A stretch of DNA of 64,000 nt from the NCBI RefSeq assembly GCF_001548375.1, contig NZ_AP017295.1, forward strand, positions 992,001-1,056,000, in the 5' to 3' direction. This DNA is from Nostoc sp. NIES-3756 (GTDB lineage: Bacteria; Cyanobacteriota; Cyanobacteriia; Cyanobacteriales; Nostocaceae). The notes beneath the pieces were generated by a model. That model was not told the origin of the DNA and did no database searches. It was given only the letters and a program-made list of their open reading frames with translations. Made by a program: the position numbers and the translations under genes. Positions 1-8,883 of this stretch are shown in pieces. Every line of letters begins with the position of its first letter. Within the stretch, counting starts at the first letter, position 1.

Positions 1-2374
1 AAAACTCAGGGCGACCAATACTCCCCTATTTGCTGTCGAGTCCAAGCGATCGCTCGGAGAATTTGATATTTTAGGTTTTAGTCTCAGTTACGAATTGGGA
101 GCCACCAACATTCTAGAAATGTTGGATTTGGCAGGAATACCTCTAACTTGGCAAGAACGCTTACAAGGGAATTACCCCCTAATTTTTGCTGGGGGACAAA
201 CAGCAACATCAAATCCTGAACCTTATGCTGACTTCTTCGACTTTTTTGCCTTAGGGGATGGTGAAGAACTTCTAAGCGAAATTGGCTTGATATTAGAAGA
301 AGGTAAAACAGCAGGATTAAGTCGAGAAGATTTACTCCTCGATTTGGCACAAATACCAGGCGTTTATGTGCCGATGTTTTACCAGATGACAGCAAGCGGT
401 GCTGTAGAGGCGCTATGTCCAAATGTACCCAAGCGAGTTTTGCGACGAGTAGCTACCCCAATACCCGCTTATTCCATTGGATTAGTACCATACGTAGAAA
501 CTGTACACGATCGCTTGACAATAGAAATTCGCCGGGGTTGCACTCGTGGCTGTCGCTTCTGCCAACCAGGAATGCTTACCCGTCCTGCTAGAGATGTCGA
601 ACCGGAGAAAGTAGTTGACGCAATCGAGCAAGGAATGCGAGCAACTGGTTATAATGAGTTTTCCTTATTGTCCCTGAGTTGTTCTGATTATTTGTCCCTC
701 CCATCTGTAGGGATGGAAATTAAGAATCGGTTAAAAAACGAAAATATTTCCTTATCTCTACCCAGTCAGCGAGTAGATAGATTTGATGAGAACATTGCCA
801 ACATCCTGGGTGGTACAAGGCAAGGCAGCATTACCTTTGCCCCAGAAGCCGGTACTCAAAGGATGCGGGATATAGTCAACAAGGGGTTAACCAACGAAGA
901 ATTATTAAGAGGTGTAAAAACAGCTTGGGAACAAGGCTGGGACAAAATCAAGTTATATTTCATGATCGGCTTACCAGGGGAAACCGATGCCGACGTTTTA
1001 GGAATTGCAGAAACGGTAAGTTGGTTGCAACGGGAATGTAGAGCCAAAGGTAGAAGACCACTCAATTTCAACATTACAATTTCCAACTTCACACCCAAAC
1101 CCCATACCCCATTTCAATGGCACTCTGTAGCTACGGCAGAATTTAAACGCAAACAAAACTTACTGCGTCAAACATTCCGCCGGATACGTGGGGTAAAAGT
1201 CAACTTTACCGATGTCCGCATCTCGGCAATGGAAGACTTCATTGGTAGAGGCGATCGCTCATTAGGTAAAGTATTACGTAGAGCCTGGGAATTAGGCGCA
1301 GGTATGGATTCCTGGTATGAAGGCTTAGATAAAGCTTTCACCGCTTGGGAAAATGCGATCGCTGAAGCTGGTCTAGATTGGAAGTATCGTCAAGTAGAAA
1401 ACGGCGAGTGGAATTTGTTCCATGTAGGTGAGGGAGATGAGGGAGAAGTCTTACCTAGTCCCAAGTCCCTAGATACTCCCCTGCCTTGGGATCATATAGA
1501 TACAGGCATTGACAAAAAGTGGCTGCAAGAGGACTTACAACGCGCTCTAGAAGCGGCAATTGTTCCCGACTGTTCTTTTGAAGGTTGTTCTCACTGTGGC
1601 GTTTGTGGCACTGATTTTGGACATAACATCGTCATTGAGCCGCCACCAATTCCTCAATTTGCGGGTGAATTTGTCCCTAACACCAACAAAACTCAACGAC
1701 TACGTGTTTGGTTTGGTAAACAAGGTGACATGGCTTTACTCAGTCACTTGGATTTAATGCGTTTATTCGACCGCGTAGTTAGAAGGGCGAGTTTACCAGT
1801 AGCTTATACTGGTGGTTTTCATCCCAATCCTCGCATTGCTGTAGCTAGTGCCTTAGCATTGGGAGCTACTAGCAGTGGCGAAATTGTGGATTTTGAATTA
1901 ACTCAACCAGTAGAAATAGATACGTTTCTACAAAAACTCGCTGGTGAACTACCTCCAGATATACCTGTATATCGTGTAGAACAAATAGATTTAAAATCCC
2001 CAGCCGCTAACCAAATCTTAGATAAGGCAGAGTATGTAATTAAAGTAGCAGTATCTAGGGAAGTAACATCTGTACAATGGCAAAACTGGATTGAAGCCAT
2101 CCAAGCAAGAGACGAAATCTTCTACGAACAAATTACCAAATCTGGTAAGAGCCAAATAGTAAATCTGCGCTCACGTTTGTTTGACTTAGAATTAGTCTCA
2201 ACCTACAACAGCGAAGCTGAATCTACAGCAGTTTTGTGTTATGTGGGTAGCTGTCGTCTTGACGGCGTACTGTTGCGTCCCGAACAAATTCTATCTATGC
2301 TAGAAGCAGTTGCTGGTAAAGAAGAATTTCATCTTCTGCACATTCATCGCAATCAACTAATTTTAGCGGTATAA
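1..2374 (+). CDS. B12-binding/radical SAM protein (TIGR03960-type) fused to a TIGR03936/DUF2344 domain, 5' end missing
   Basis: The reading frame is open from base 2, so the gene starts before the window; at least 790 codons are visible, ending with TAA at 2372-2374. The N-terminal part resembles the cobalamin-binding end of TIGR03960 proteins. A radical-SAM cluster motif of the CxxxCxxC form is visible in RRGCTRGCRFCQPG, encoded near 530-570, so a 4Fe-4S cluster and S-adenosylmethionine are expected. The C-terminal quarter (from about 1695) contains the HLDLMRLFDR and GGFHPNPR motifs typical of the DUF2344/TIGR03936 family. In many bacteria this pair of domains lies just upstream of an RNase E/G gene, as it does here (rne at 2933), which suggests a link to RNA processing or ribosome function. 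The substrate is unknown. Family assignment is firm; the role is inferred. Confidence 0.9.
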   Translation, partial: KLRATNTPLFAVESKRSLGEFDILGFSLSYELGATNILEMLDLAGIPLTWQERLQGNYPLIFAGGQTATSNPEPYADFFDFFALGDGEELLSEIGLILEEGKTAGLSREDLLLDLAQIPGVYVPMFYQMTASGAVEALCPNVPKRVLRRVATPIPAYSIGLVPYVETVHDRLTIEIRRGCTRGCRFCQPGMLTRPARDVEPEKVVDAIEQGMRATGYNEFSLLSLSCSDYLSLPSVGMEIKNRLKNENISLSLPSQRVDRFDENIANILGGTRQGSITFAPEAGTQRMRDIVNKGLTNEELLRGVKTAWEQGWDKIKLYFMIGLPGETDADVLGIAETVSWLQRECRAKGRRPLNFNITISNFTPKPHTPFQWHSVATAEFKRKQNLLRQTFRRIRGVKVNFTDVRISAMEDFIGRGDRSLGKVLRRAWELGAGMDSWYEGLDKAFTAWENAIAEAGLDWKYRQVENGEWNLFHVGEGDEGEVLPSPKSLDTPLPWDHIDTGIDKKWLQEDLQRALEAAIVPDCSFEGCSHCGVCGTDFGHNIVIEPPPIPQFAGEFVPNTNKTQRLRVWFGKQGDMALLSHLDLMRLFDRVVRRASLPVAYTGGFHPNPRIAVASALALGATSSGEIVDFELTQPVEIDTFLQKLAGELPPDIPVYRVEQIDLKSPAANQILDKAEYVIKVAVSREVTSVQWQNWIEAIQARDEIFYEQITKSGKSQIVNLRSRLFDLELVSTYNSEAESTAVLCYVGSCRLDGVLLRPEQILSMLEAVAGKEEFHLLHIHRNQLILAV

Positions 2375-2381
2375 TCCCTAG

Positions 2382-2409
2382 AGAGTAACTTGCTAGTAGT
2401 TACTCTTTT
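2382..2409 (+). terminator. Intrinsic terminator after the radical SAM gene
   Basis: A perfect 9-bp stem (AGAGTAACT at 2382-2390, AGTTACTCT at 2398-2406) with a 7-nt loop is followed by a short T run. It begins 7 bp after the stop codon. It probably separates transcription of the radical SAM gene from that of rne. Confidence 0.75.
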
Positions 2410-2410
2410 G

Positions 2411-2932
2411 TGGTACATCGTGGGAATTGATTTTTGGCAAGGTTGCGTTAGAATGGGGTCAAGAGAAATTTTCTGGCGCTGCATTGAACAAACTGGTTCA
2501 CTACTACCCTGATAATCAGGGAGCAAAAGTAAAGATATTAGAGTGCAATTTCTAGGATTTTATCCCAGACAAACTAAGGCAGATAAAAAACACACTCTCT
2601 TTATAGCTATCTTGTGAACTAGTGATTAACAGCAGGCTCCGTTGGCTTCTCTATCACCATGCTTTAAAAACCACTGCTGAATGCCTAATCCCTAGATGGT
2701 GAAGGTATCACATTCAGAAATCAACCAAGGACGGTTGATTTATTTGCTTAGACAATATGTAGCCGTTCTGGAATAATCAGGCGTATCAACGCAATTTTCT
2801 AGTCAATAGCTTTTTATTTTGAAGCTCAACTTCACAATTTTTATTACCAGCAGTGTCTTTGGAGGCTGGCAGGGGCGAGAGGCATAACAAACCTCCAAGC
2901 CTGTTGATACTGCCGATTTTTGAGGAAATTGA
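2411..2932 (+). promoter_or_regulatory. Long upstream region / probable structured leader of rne
   Basis: About 520 bases without a convincing gene precede rne. Two dyads are visible: a perfect 9-bp stem with 6-nt loop at 2718-2741 (AAATCAACC / GGTTGATTT), and TTGGAGG (2859-2865) pairing with CCTCCAA (2892-2898) shortly before the rne start. RNase E genes commonly carry long 5' untranslated regions through which the enzyme controls its own mRNA. That this region does so is inferred from its length and hairpins; no promoter could be assigned with confidence. Confidence 0.5.
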
Positions 2933-5002
2933 ATGCCAAAACAAATTATTATCGCGGAGCAGCATCAAATCGCTGCTGTATTTTCGGAAGATCAAATACA
3001 AGAACTCGTTGTAGCCACAGGCCATCATCAAATCGGTGACATCTACTTGGGTGCAGTAGAAAACGTATTACCTGGTATTGATGCCGCTTTTGTTAATATT
3101 GGCGATCCAGAACGTAACGGTTTTATTCATGTAACAGACTTAGGCCCTTTACGCTTAAAACGTTCAGCTGCTGCAATTACAGAATTATTAGCACCACAAC
3201 AAAAAGTGTTGGTGCAGGTAATGAAAGAGCCAACGGGAACAAAAGGCCCAAGGCTGACAGGTAATATCACAATGCCCGGGCGTTATGTGGTATTGATGCC
3301 CTACGGTAGGGGTGTGAATTTATCACGGCGGATTAAGAGTGAAAGTGAACGTAACCGCTTACGAGCATTGGCAATTTTAATTAAGCCTGCTGGCATGGGT
3401 TTGTTAGTGCGTACAGAAGCAGAAGGCAAACCTGAAGAAGCAATTATTGAAGATTTGGAAGTGCTGCAAAAGCAATGGGAAGCCATCCAACTAGAGGCAC
3501 AATCAACCCGTGCGCCAGCACTACTTAACCGTGATGATGACTTTATCCAGCGCGTATTACGTGATATGTACGGCGCGGATGTAAATAGAATTGTGGTCGA
3601 TTCTAGTACTGGCTTGAAGCGAGTCAAGCAGTATTTACAGAACTGGAGCGGTGGACAGACACCACAAGGATTGTTGATTGACCATCACCGCGATCGCTCA
3701 CCAATTTTAGAATATTTCCGCATCAATGCTGCCATCCGCGAAGCTCTCAAACCAAGGGTAGACCTGCCTTCCGGTGGTTATATCATAATTGAACCAACAG
3801 AAGCACTCACTGTAATAGATGTTAACTCTGGTTCCTTCACGCGATCGGCAACAGCCAGAGAAACAGTTCTGTGGACAAACTGTGAAGCAGCCACAGAAAT
3901 TGCTCGTCAGCTACGTCTGCGGAACATTGCTGGGGTAATAGTCGTTGATTTCATCGATATGGAATCTCGGCGTGACCAATTACAGGTTCTTGAACACTTT
4001 AATAAAGCACTTCGCGCAGATAAAGCCCGTCCGCAAATTGCCCAACTCACAGAACTAGGTTTAGTAGAACTGACTCGGAAGCGTCAAGGGCAGAATATAT
4101 ACGAATTATTTGGTAATACCTGCCCCACCTGTGGCGGTTTAGGACATACCGTCCACTTACCTGGAGAAAACGAAAGCCGCTTACCCACGCCACCAGTACC
4201 AGTAGAAGTGCCTGAGCGTTTTGTATCTCTGCCTACTAGAGAGCCACGCTTACCAACTGCACGTATTCCCGAACCACGGGAAAGTTACGATAGCTTTGGT
4301 GATGGATTTGAAAATGATTCTGACTTGGGTTCTTTAAATTTAATTAATCATCCCAGCTACCAAGAACTAAACGACCAAAACAAACGCCGCGCCCGTACCC
4401 GTCGTAGTCGTATTGGCATCAATGGAACCAATGGCAAAGATGAACCAAGAATCAATGGTAATCCTATAGGTTTTATTGGTGAACCAGACCTAGACCTAGA
4501 TACGGATGGAGAATTAGGCCAAACACCAGAGTTACCCTCACCTAACTTGGGTAAATCTAGTTGGACTGACAGAGCAGAACGGACTAAAGTCATCAAAACA
4601 GAGCCAGTTAAGCCAGTGGTAGAACCACCGGAAATCAAGACTGTGGAAATGACTGTAGAAGAGCAAGATATTTTCGCGTTGATGGGAGTTTCTCCACTCA
4701 TTAAGTTAGAGCAGGAAGTGAAGAATCCTAAAGCGGTGATTATTAACATCGTTCAACCAGGACAAACACCTACTGCATCGCCCGAAGTTGCTCCGGAGCC
4801 AGTGACGACAGTTACACCTAGTGTTGAAGTGAGTACGCCAAAAGTAAAATCAGAACCTAAATCTGTGTCAGCAACGGTAACTGAGCCGATAAAGGTGGTC
4901 ACAACCTCTGAAGATTCCGAAACTACTAGCACTACCACAGCTAGTCGTCGTCGTCGTCGTCGTTCCTCTGCGGCTGACTCAGACACGGGTGATGAGAGTT
5001 AA
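2933..5002 (+). CDS. rne: Ribonuclease E (RNase E/G family)
   Basis: This 689-residue endoribonuclease starts RNA decay and processes rRNA and tRNA precursors. The S1 RNA-binding domain occupies roughly residues 35-115. The DNase-I-like catalytic domain carries the Mg-binding aspartates D296 (VIDVNSGS) and D339 (VVDFIDM), and the Zn-link cysteines C397 and C400 (CPTC). All sit at a constant offset of 7 from the E. coli numbering. The rest, from about 420, is a low-complexity, Pro/Glu/Thr-rich tail, much shorter than in E. coli. Near its end (residues 672-680) it contains RRRRRRSSA, the cyanobacterial motif known to bind polynucleotide phosphorylase, so a minimal degradosome is expected. The ATG has a GAGG ribosome-binding site. 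It lies directly after the radical SAM gene and before rnhB. Confidence 0.97.
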   Translation: MPKQIIIAEQHQIAAVFSEDQIQELVVATGHHQIGDIYLGAVENVLPGIDAAFVNIGDPERNGFIHVTDLGPLRLKRSAAAITELLAPQQKVLVQVMKEPTGTKGPRLTGNITMPGRYVVLMPYGRGVNLSRRIKSESERNRLRALAILIKPAGMGLLVRTEAEGKPEEAIIEDLEVLQKQWEAIQLEAQSTRAPALLNRDDDFIQRVLRDMYGADVNRIVVDSSTGLKRVKQYLQNWSGGQTPQGLLIDHHRDRSPILEYFRINAAIREALKPRVDLPSGGYIIIEPTEALTVIDVNSGSFTRSATARETVLWTNCEAATEIARQLRLRNIAGVIVVDFIDMESRRDQLQVLEHFNKALRADKARPQIAQLTELGLVELTRKRQGQNIYELFGNTCPTCGGLGHTVHLPGENESRLPTPPVPVEVPERFVSLPTREPRLPTARIPEPRESYDSFGDGFENDSDLGSLNLINHPSYQELNDQNKRRARTRRSRIGINGTNGKDEPRINGNPIGFIGEPDLDLDTDGELGQTPELPSPNLGKSSWTDRAERTKVIKTEPVKPVVEPPEIKTVEMTVEEQDIFALMGVSPLIKLEQEVKNPKAVIINIVQPGQTPTASPEVAPEPVTTVTPSVEVSTPKVKSEPKSVSATVTEPIKVVTTSEDSETTSTTTASRRRRRRSSAADSDTGDES

Positions 5003-5014
5003 GAATCTAGACTG

Positions 5015-5036
5015 AATCTTACTTGTAAGTAAGATT
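5015..5036 (+). terminator. Hairpin after rne
   Basis: AATCTTACTT (5015-5024) and AAGTAAGATT (5027-5036) form a perfect 10-bp stem with a 2-nt centre, 12 bp after the rne stop codon. There is no T run, so it may be a mRNA 3'-end stabiliser or a weak terminator rather than a classical one. Confidence 0.5.
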
Positions 5037-5038
5037 GC

Positions 5039-5243
5039 TAGCGCGTCTATTTTCAAATAGTGCATTAATAAACCACAGAGACACAGTGAACCAGCGCTGT
5101 AGGAGGGTTTCCCACCGTAGGCTAGGCGACTGGGGTAGCTTCCTTCTCCGTTCGCTGTAGCGTTTTGTAGGGAAGGAGTCCCCGGAGGGAGACTTAGAGA
5201 TAATAAAAGGAATTTTTTGCATCACTTTAAAGTAGACGCGCTA
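5039..5243. repeat. MITE-like element in the rne-rnhB spacer
   Basis: The segment is bounded by a perfect 11-bp inverted repeat (TAGCGCGTCTA at 5039-5049, TAGACGCGCTA at 5233-5243) that continues inward for about 15 more imperfect bases. The interior has GC-rich nested palindromes and an ACCACAGAGACACAG stretch like that in other spacers of this window. It has no coding capacity. The structure fits a non-autonomous transposable element or palindromic dispersed repeat. Confidence 0.6.
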
Positions 5244-5253
5244 ATGTTATCTG

Positions 5254-5340
5254 GGCGTTATACCAATTCACTAAAATTATGCCAAGGATCAAAATTTAGA
5301 AACCCTTGTAAAATCAGGCTTTTTGAATTGGTATAACGCC
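5254..5340. repeat. Inverted-repeat element with 17-bp perfect arms
   Basis: GGCGTTATACCAATTCA (5254-5270) is exactly complementary to 5324-5340, with 53 bp between. The arms lie only 11 bp after the preceding MITE-like unit. This is a typical small palindromic dispersed element of Nostoc spacers. If transcribed it would form a strong stem upstream of rnhB. Confidence 0.65.
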
Positions 5341-5378
5341 TATTGGTCAGATATTTTGTATTGGTGTGAGTTTTCATT

Positions 5379-6053
5379 ATGGTAAAGAGGGGGCAAACTG
5401 CCTATACTCTAGAGTTGCCCTTAGCCCTAGACACAACTAGTTGGCTAGAGTTTTCTCTTGATTTAGCAAATATCTCAGGTTTAGTTGCAGGGATAGATGA
5501 AGTAGGGCGGGGCGCTCTTTTTGGCCCTGTAGTTGCGGCGGCTGTAATATTGCCTGTTAGTGCTTTTTCTCAGTTGGTAACAGCCGAGATTAAAGATAGT
5601 AAGAAATTATCTCATTCTCGGCGAGTTCAGCTAGCACAGCAAATTTGCACGTTAGCTATAGATTGGAAAATTGGTTATGCTGCAACTGCGGAAATTGACC
5701 AAATCAATATTTTACAAGCAACAATCTTAGCTATGAGGCGGGCTGTACAAAAGCTTAAGGTACAGCCTGCACTATGTTTAGTTGATGGTAATCAGCCCGT
5801 AAAGGATTTACCTATGCCACAACAAACTATTATTAAGGGAGATGAGCGATCGCTTAATATTGCTGCTGCTAGTATCGTAGCTAAAGTTTGGCGTGACGAT
5901 TTGATACAGCGTCTAGCAATAAAATACCCTATGTATGATTTAAAAAGTAATAAAGGCTATGGTAGTAAAAAGCATCTATTAGCTCTGCAAGAATACGGTG
6001 CTTCTCCTTTACATCGTCAGTCTTTCCGTCCTTGCCAAATTCAGCTTACCTAA
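5379..6053 (+). CDS. rnhB: Ribonuclease HII
   Basis: This 224-residue type-2 RNase H cleaves the RNA strand of RNA-DNA hybrids and nicks at single ribonucleotides in DNA. The catalytic set is complete: D40 and E41 in IDEVGRG, D136 in VDGN, and D155 in KGDE. The conserved ASIVAKVWRD segment follows at 164-173. About 33 residues precede the core, somewhat more than in the E. coli enzyme, and no later start with a good ribosome-binding site replaces this ATG. The gene follows two palindromic repeat elements, so it probably has its own promoter. Confidence 0.95.
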   Translation: MVKRGQTAYTLELPLALDTTSWLEFSLDLANISGLVAGIDEVGRGALFGPVVAAAVILPVSAFSQLVTAEIKDSKKLSHSRRVQLAQQICTLAIDWKIGYAATAEIDQINILQATILAMRRAVQKLKVQPALCLVDGNQPVKDLPMPQQTIIKGDERSLNIAAASIVAKVWRDDLIQRLAIKYPMYDLKSNKGYGSKKHLLALQEYGASPLHRQSFRPCQIQLT

Positions 6054-6087
6054 CTAATTCATCATTATTTTTGTGGTTTCAAGAAAT

Positions 6088-6124
6088 AAAAAAAGTTGTC
6101 AGTTCTTATTTACCACTGACAACT
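6088..6124 (-). terminator. Intrinsic terminator of the DUF1997 gene
   Basis: AGTTGTCAGT and its complement (6094-6103 and 6115-6124) form a 10-bp stem with an 11-nt loop. Read on the minus strand it is followed by a run of seven T, the classical form, about 75 bp beyond the stop of the DUF1997 gene. The stem is built from the TGTCAGT-type heptamers common in this genome. Confidence 0.8.
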
Positions 6125-6199
6125 GATACCACATAGGTACAGGTAATATTGTTTGATGTACACAGTAAATTCTAAAAAACAAGTTCTATCAAGATTTAA

Positions 6200-6787
6200 C
6201 TATTCTATATTCAGAATTGGCAATTGAGTATCATCTTGGCCTAGAGATTCTTCTTGAGTTTGAGAAATTACCCACTGACGATAATCTGCTAGTAAATGAT
6301 GTAACAATCTCTGTTTTACAGTCAATAAAACACTCTTGAGTAAACTATTACCAGTAGTTTCTAAAATTGGTTTGGGAGTTAAAGAAAAAGGAGGCGGTAA
6401 ATCTACTTGCACCTCTAAATCAGCTCTACCTTCTAGACGAGTACCAGTATTTGATTGATACGGTGATAAGTATCCTCTTAAATTCAAAGAGAAGCGTTGG
6501 TTAATATACTCAAAACCGCGAATTTCGCAAGCCACCGATCGCAGATAAATAGTTCCGTTAGATTCTGCCCAAACTCTCATGTCTACAGTGGGTTGAATAC
6601 TTAATGACATGAAAGATAGAGGACGCATTTTTAAACGAAATATTTCTTCAGAAAGCTGCTGAATGCGTTTGTGATCAACTAAAGCATTAACTAAACGTTG
6701 TGGCTGACGCAAGTAGTGCTGAATAGGAATAGGCTGATCTGGTACTGCAATTTCTACTGGTTGGGAGGCAGTAAACTTGGTAAGCAT
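6200..6787 (-). CDS. DUF1997 family protein
   Basis: A 195-residue soluble protein matching the DUF1997 family, found in cyanobacteria and plastid-bearing plants, whose function is not established. Visible features are an N-terminal segment with FTASQPVEIAV, a central beta-rich region (residues 60-145) with the pattern of lipid- or hydrophobic-ligand-binding folds, and a helical C-terminus (LLKSVLLTVKQRLLHHLLADYRQWV). There is no signal peptide or membrane segment. It is monocistronic and convergent with rnhB, with its own terminator. The assignment rests on overall sequence character, not on a catalytic motif. Confidence 0.75.
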   Translation of the reverse strand: MLTKFTASQPVEIAVPDQPIPIQHYLRQPQRLVNALVDHKRIQQLSEEIFRLKMRPLSFMSLSIQPTVDMRVWAESNGTIYLRSVACEIRGFEYINQRFSLNLRGYLSPYQSNTGTRLEGRADLEVQVDLPPPFSLTPKPILETTGNSLLKSVLLTVKQRLLHHLLADYRQWVISQTQEESLGQDDTQLPILNIE

Positions 6788-7095
6788 GATTTAGTAAAAT
6801 CAACTGTTTATATTTATATATATTAATTAATTTATTATATTTATTCTTTTTTTTCGCTAAAGCAATTGCAAAATAGATCCTGCTTTTAGAAAAATTATAT
6901 TTTTTGTTATTGCTTTTTCCTATATGTATAATTTTAAAAAGTCTTTTTACTATCTTCAGACATAAAAATTATAAATCAAATTGTACACATTTTTACTTAA
7001 TAAATTTTTGAAGTGCAGATGTTAATAATTTAAGTAATCTTATGTAACAAATATTACTAAAATTACATAGTGAGTAAAAAATTAAGGGTTAGAGG
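6788..7095. promoter_or_regulatory. Very AT-rich divergent promoter region
   Basis: These 308 bases lie between the divergent DUF1997 gene and the membrane glycosyltransferase and are about four-fifths A+T, with many TATAAT-like strings. I see no gene, no RNA gene and no strong dyad, so it is taken to hold the two promoters. Confidence 0.45.
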
Positions 7096-8772
7096 ATGTT
7101 GCCAACATCAGTCATAAAAAACCGCTCTCATCTATTGCTTCTGCTGTTGTGGCTGGTTATCGGTATTTTTCTCCGATTTCTGCGTCTGGCTGCTTTACCA
7201 CCTTGGACTGATGAATGTGCCACAATGGTTTTCAGCTTGGGCAATAGTTTTCGTACAGTACCACTCAATGAAATTATTAGTTCCGATATACTATTGCAGC
7301 CGCTACAAGTTAACCCAGCAAATGGCATTAATAGTGTAATTAAGGAACTATTGACGCAGAGTACCCATCCACCAGTCTATTTTGCTCTAGCTCATTTCTG
7401 GATGAAGTTGTTTTCACCACCCGGGGAAATTGCCTCAATTTGGCTGGCGCGATCGCTCAGTGCTATTTTTGGTGTGTTATCAATTCCCGCCATGTTTTGC
7501 TGTGGTTATGTTACCTTCCGTTCTAAGTTAGTCGGACAGATGGCGGCGGCGATGATGGCAGTTTCTCCCTACATTGTTTTTTTAGGTAGAGAAGCCAGAC
7601 ATTACACTTTGGCGATGTTATTGGTTATTGCTTCTTTATGTTGTTGTGTCAAAGCCATTCAATCCATCCACTGTCAGCAATCTCTACCTATGTGGACGGT
7701 GTTAACTTGGGTAGCTATTAATAGTTTAGGAATAGCTACCCATTATTTTTTCGCCTTAACTCTAACTGCTGAAGCATTAGTATTATTTGCTCACATTTGG
7801 CGCAACAGAAAGCAGAACCCTAGACAATCAAATTGGTGGCGTATTTGGATAGCCGTCTTAGGTACATTAATTGGCTGCCTTGTTTGGATACCATTTCTAC
7901 AAAGTATTCCTGATAATGACCTAACAAACTGGGTGGCTATTAGTAACCCTCAGACTAGATGGCTAGAACCCATAGGGAGATTAATGCTATGGAATATTAG
8001 TATGTTGTTGCTCTTACCTTCTGCTTTTACAAGCTTACCTATAGGGATTCTTATTGCTTCTGGTATAGCAACTTTACTATTTTTACTATTGAGCGTACCT
8101 AAGATTATTTATGGGTTGAAAACATATAAAGAATGTTCTGATGGTTGTTTAGAGATACAAATATTGTATGAGTATCTGCTAGTAGTAGTCTTTTTATGTT
8201 TATTCTTTACTTATGCTCTAAGTAAGGATTTAACTTTAGCTGCACGCTTTCAATATGTTTATGCACCAGCAATTATCTTACTTTTAGGGGCTTCATTAGC
8301 AGGTTGTTGGCAACATCTTATAAAGGGGAAAGGTAGCGTAAGTATAATTTTGCTGACGGCGCTATTGGGAGGACTAACTGTAGATTGGAATCTTGGTTAT
8401 TTACAAAATCAACGTCCAGATATTCTTGCTTCACTGATTCATGGAGTTTCTCCCAATAATACGTTAGTTGCAACAAAACATTTACATCATGGGCAAACTG
8501 GCAGAATGATGGGTTTGGCTTGGGAATTTCAACGACAAGCAGACTTTAATGTCCAATTTTTCCTAGCAGGTAAAGATTCAAACAACCAGAATTATACTGG
8601 TTCTGTGCAGAAATTACAGGACAGAATAGCGAAAATTCAACGACCTCTGGATGCGTGGTTAGTTGAGTTCCGCACCCCAATTAATTTAGAATCTCAGCAA
8701 TGTGTGCAAGATAAACAATATGGTAAAACTGCCGGAGAATATAGTTACAAACTGTACCATTGCTTAAGTTAA
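7096..8772 (+). CDS. GT39-like membrane glycosyltransferase
   Basis: A 558-residue polytopic inner-membrane protein. A hydrophobic segment (residues 11-33) is followed by PPWTDECATMVFSLGN, where the acidic pair D-E lies in the first periplasmic loop. This is the usual catalytic position in the PMT/ArnT (GT39, GT-C fold) enzymes that use polyprenyl-phosphate sugars. About ten further hydrophobic segments extend to about residue 435, then a soluble C-terminal domain. An AGAGG ribosome-binding site precedes the ATG. Donor and acceptor are unknown; a role in envelope glycan or glycoprotein modification is inferred from the fold. Confidence 0.75.
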   Translation: MLPTSVIKNRSHLLLLLLWLVIGIFLRFLRLAALPPWTDECATMVFSLGNSFRTVPLNEIISSDILLQPLQVNPANGINSVIKELLTQSTHPPVYFALAHFWMKLFSPPGEIASIWLARSLSAIFGVLSIPAMFCCGYVTFRSKLVGQMAAAMMAVSPYIVFLGREARHYTLAMLLVIASLCCCVKAIQSIHCQQSLPMWTVLTWVAINSLGIATHYFFALTLTAEALVLFAHIWRNRKQNPRQSNWWRIWIAVLGTLIGCLVWIPFLQSIPDNDLTNWVAISNPQTRWLEPIGRLMLWNISMLLLLPSAFTSLPIGILIASGIATLLFLLLSVPKIIYGLKTYKECSDGCLEIQILYEYLLVVVFLCLFFTYALSKDLTLAARFQYVYAPAIILLLGASLAGCWQHLIKGKGSVSIILLTALLGGLTVDWNLGYLQNQRPDILASLIHGVSPNNTLVATKHLHHGQTGRMMGLAWEFQRQADFNVQFFLAGKDSNNQNYTGSVQKLQDRIAKIQRPLDAWLVEFRTPINLESQQCVQDKQYGKTAGEYSYKLYHCLS

Positions 8773-8883
8773 AATCAAAGTATTTGGTTAAATATATTAG
8801 TAAAACCAATGTACTGTTTCCTCAAGGGTAGTTTGGCTGAGGTATAGTCTATAAATCTCACAGATCAATCAGGTTTAAACGCT

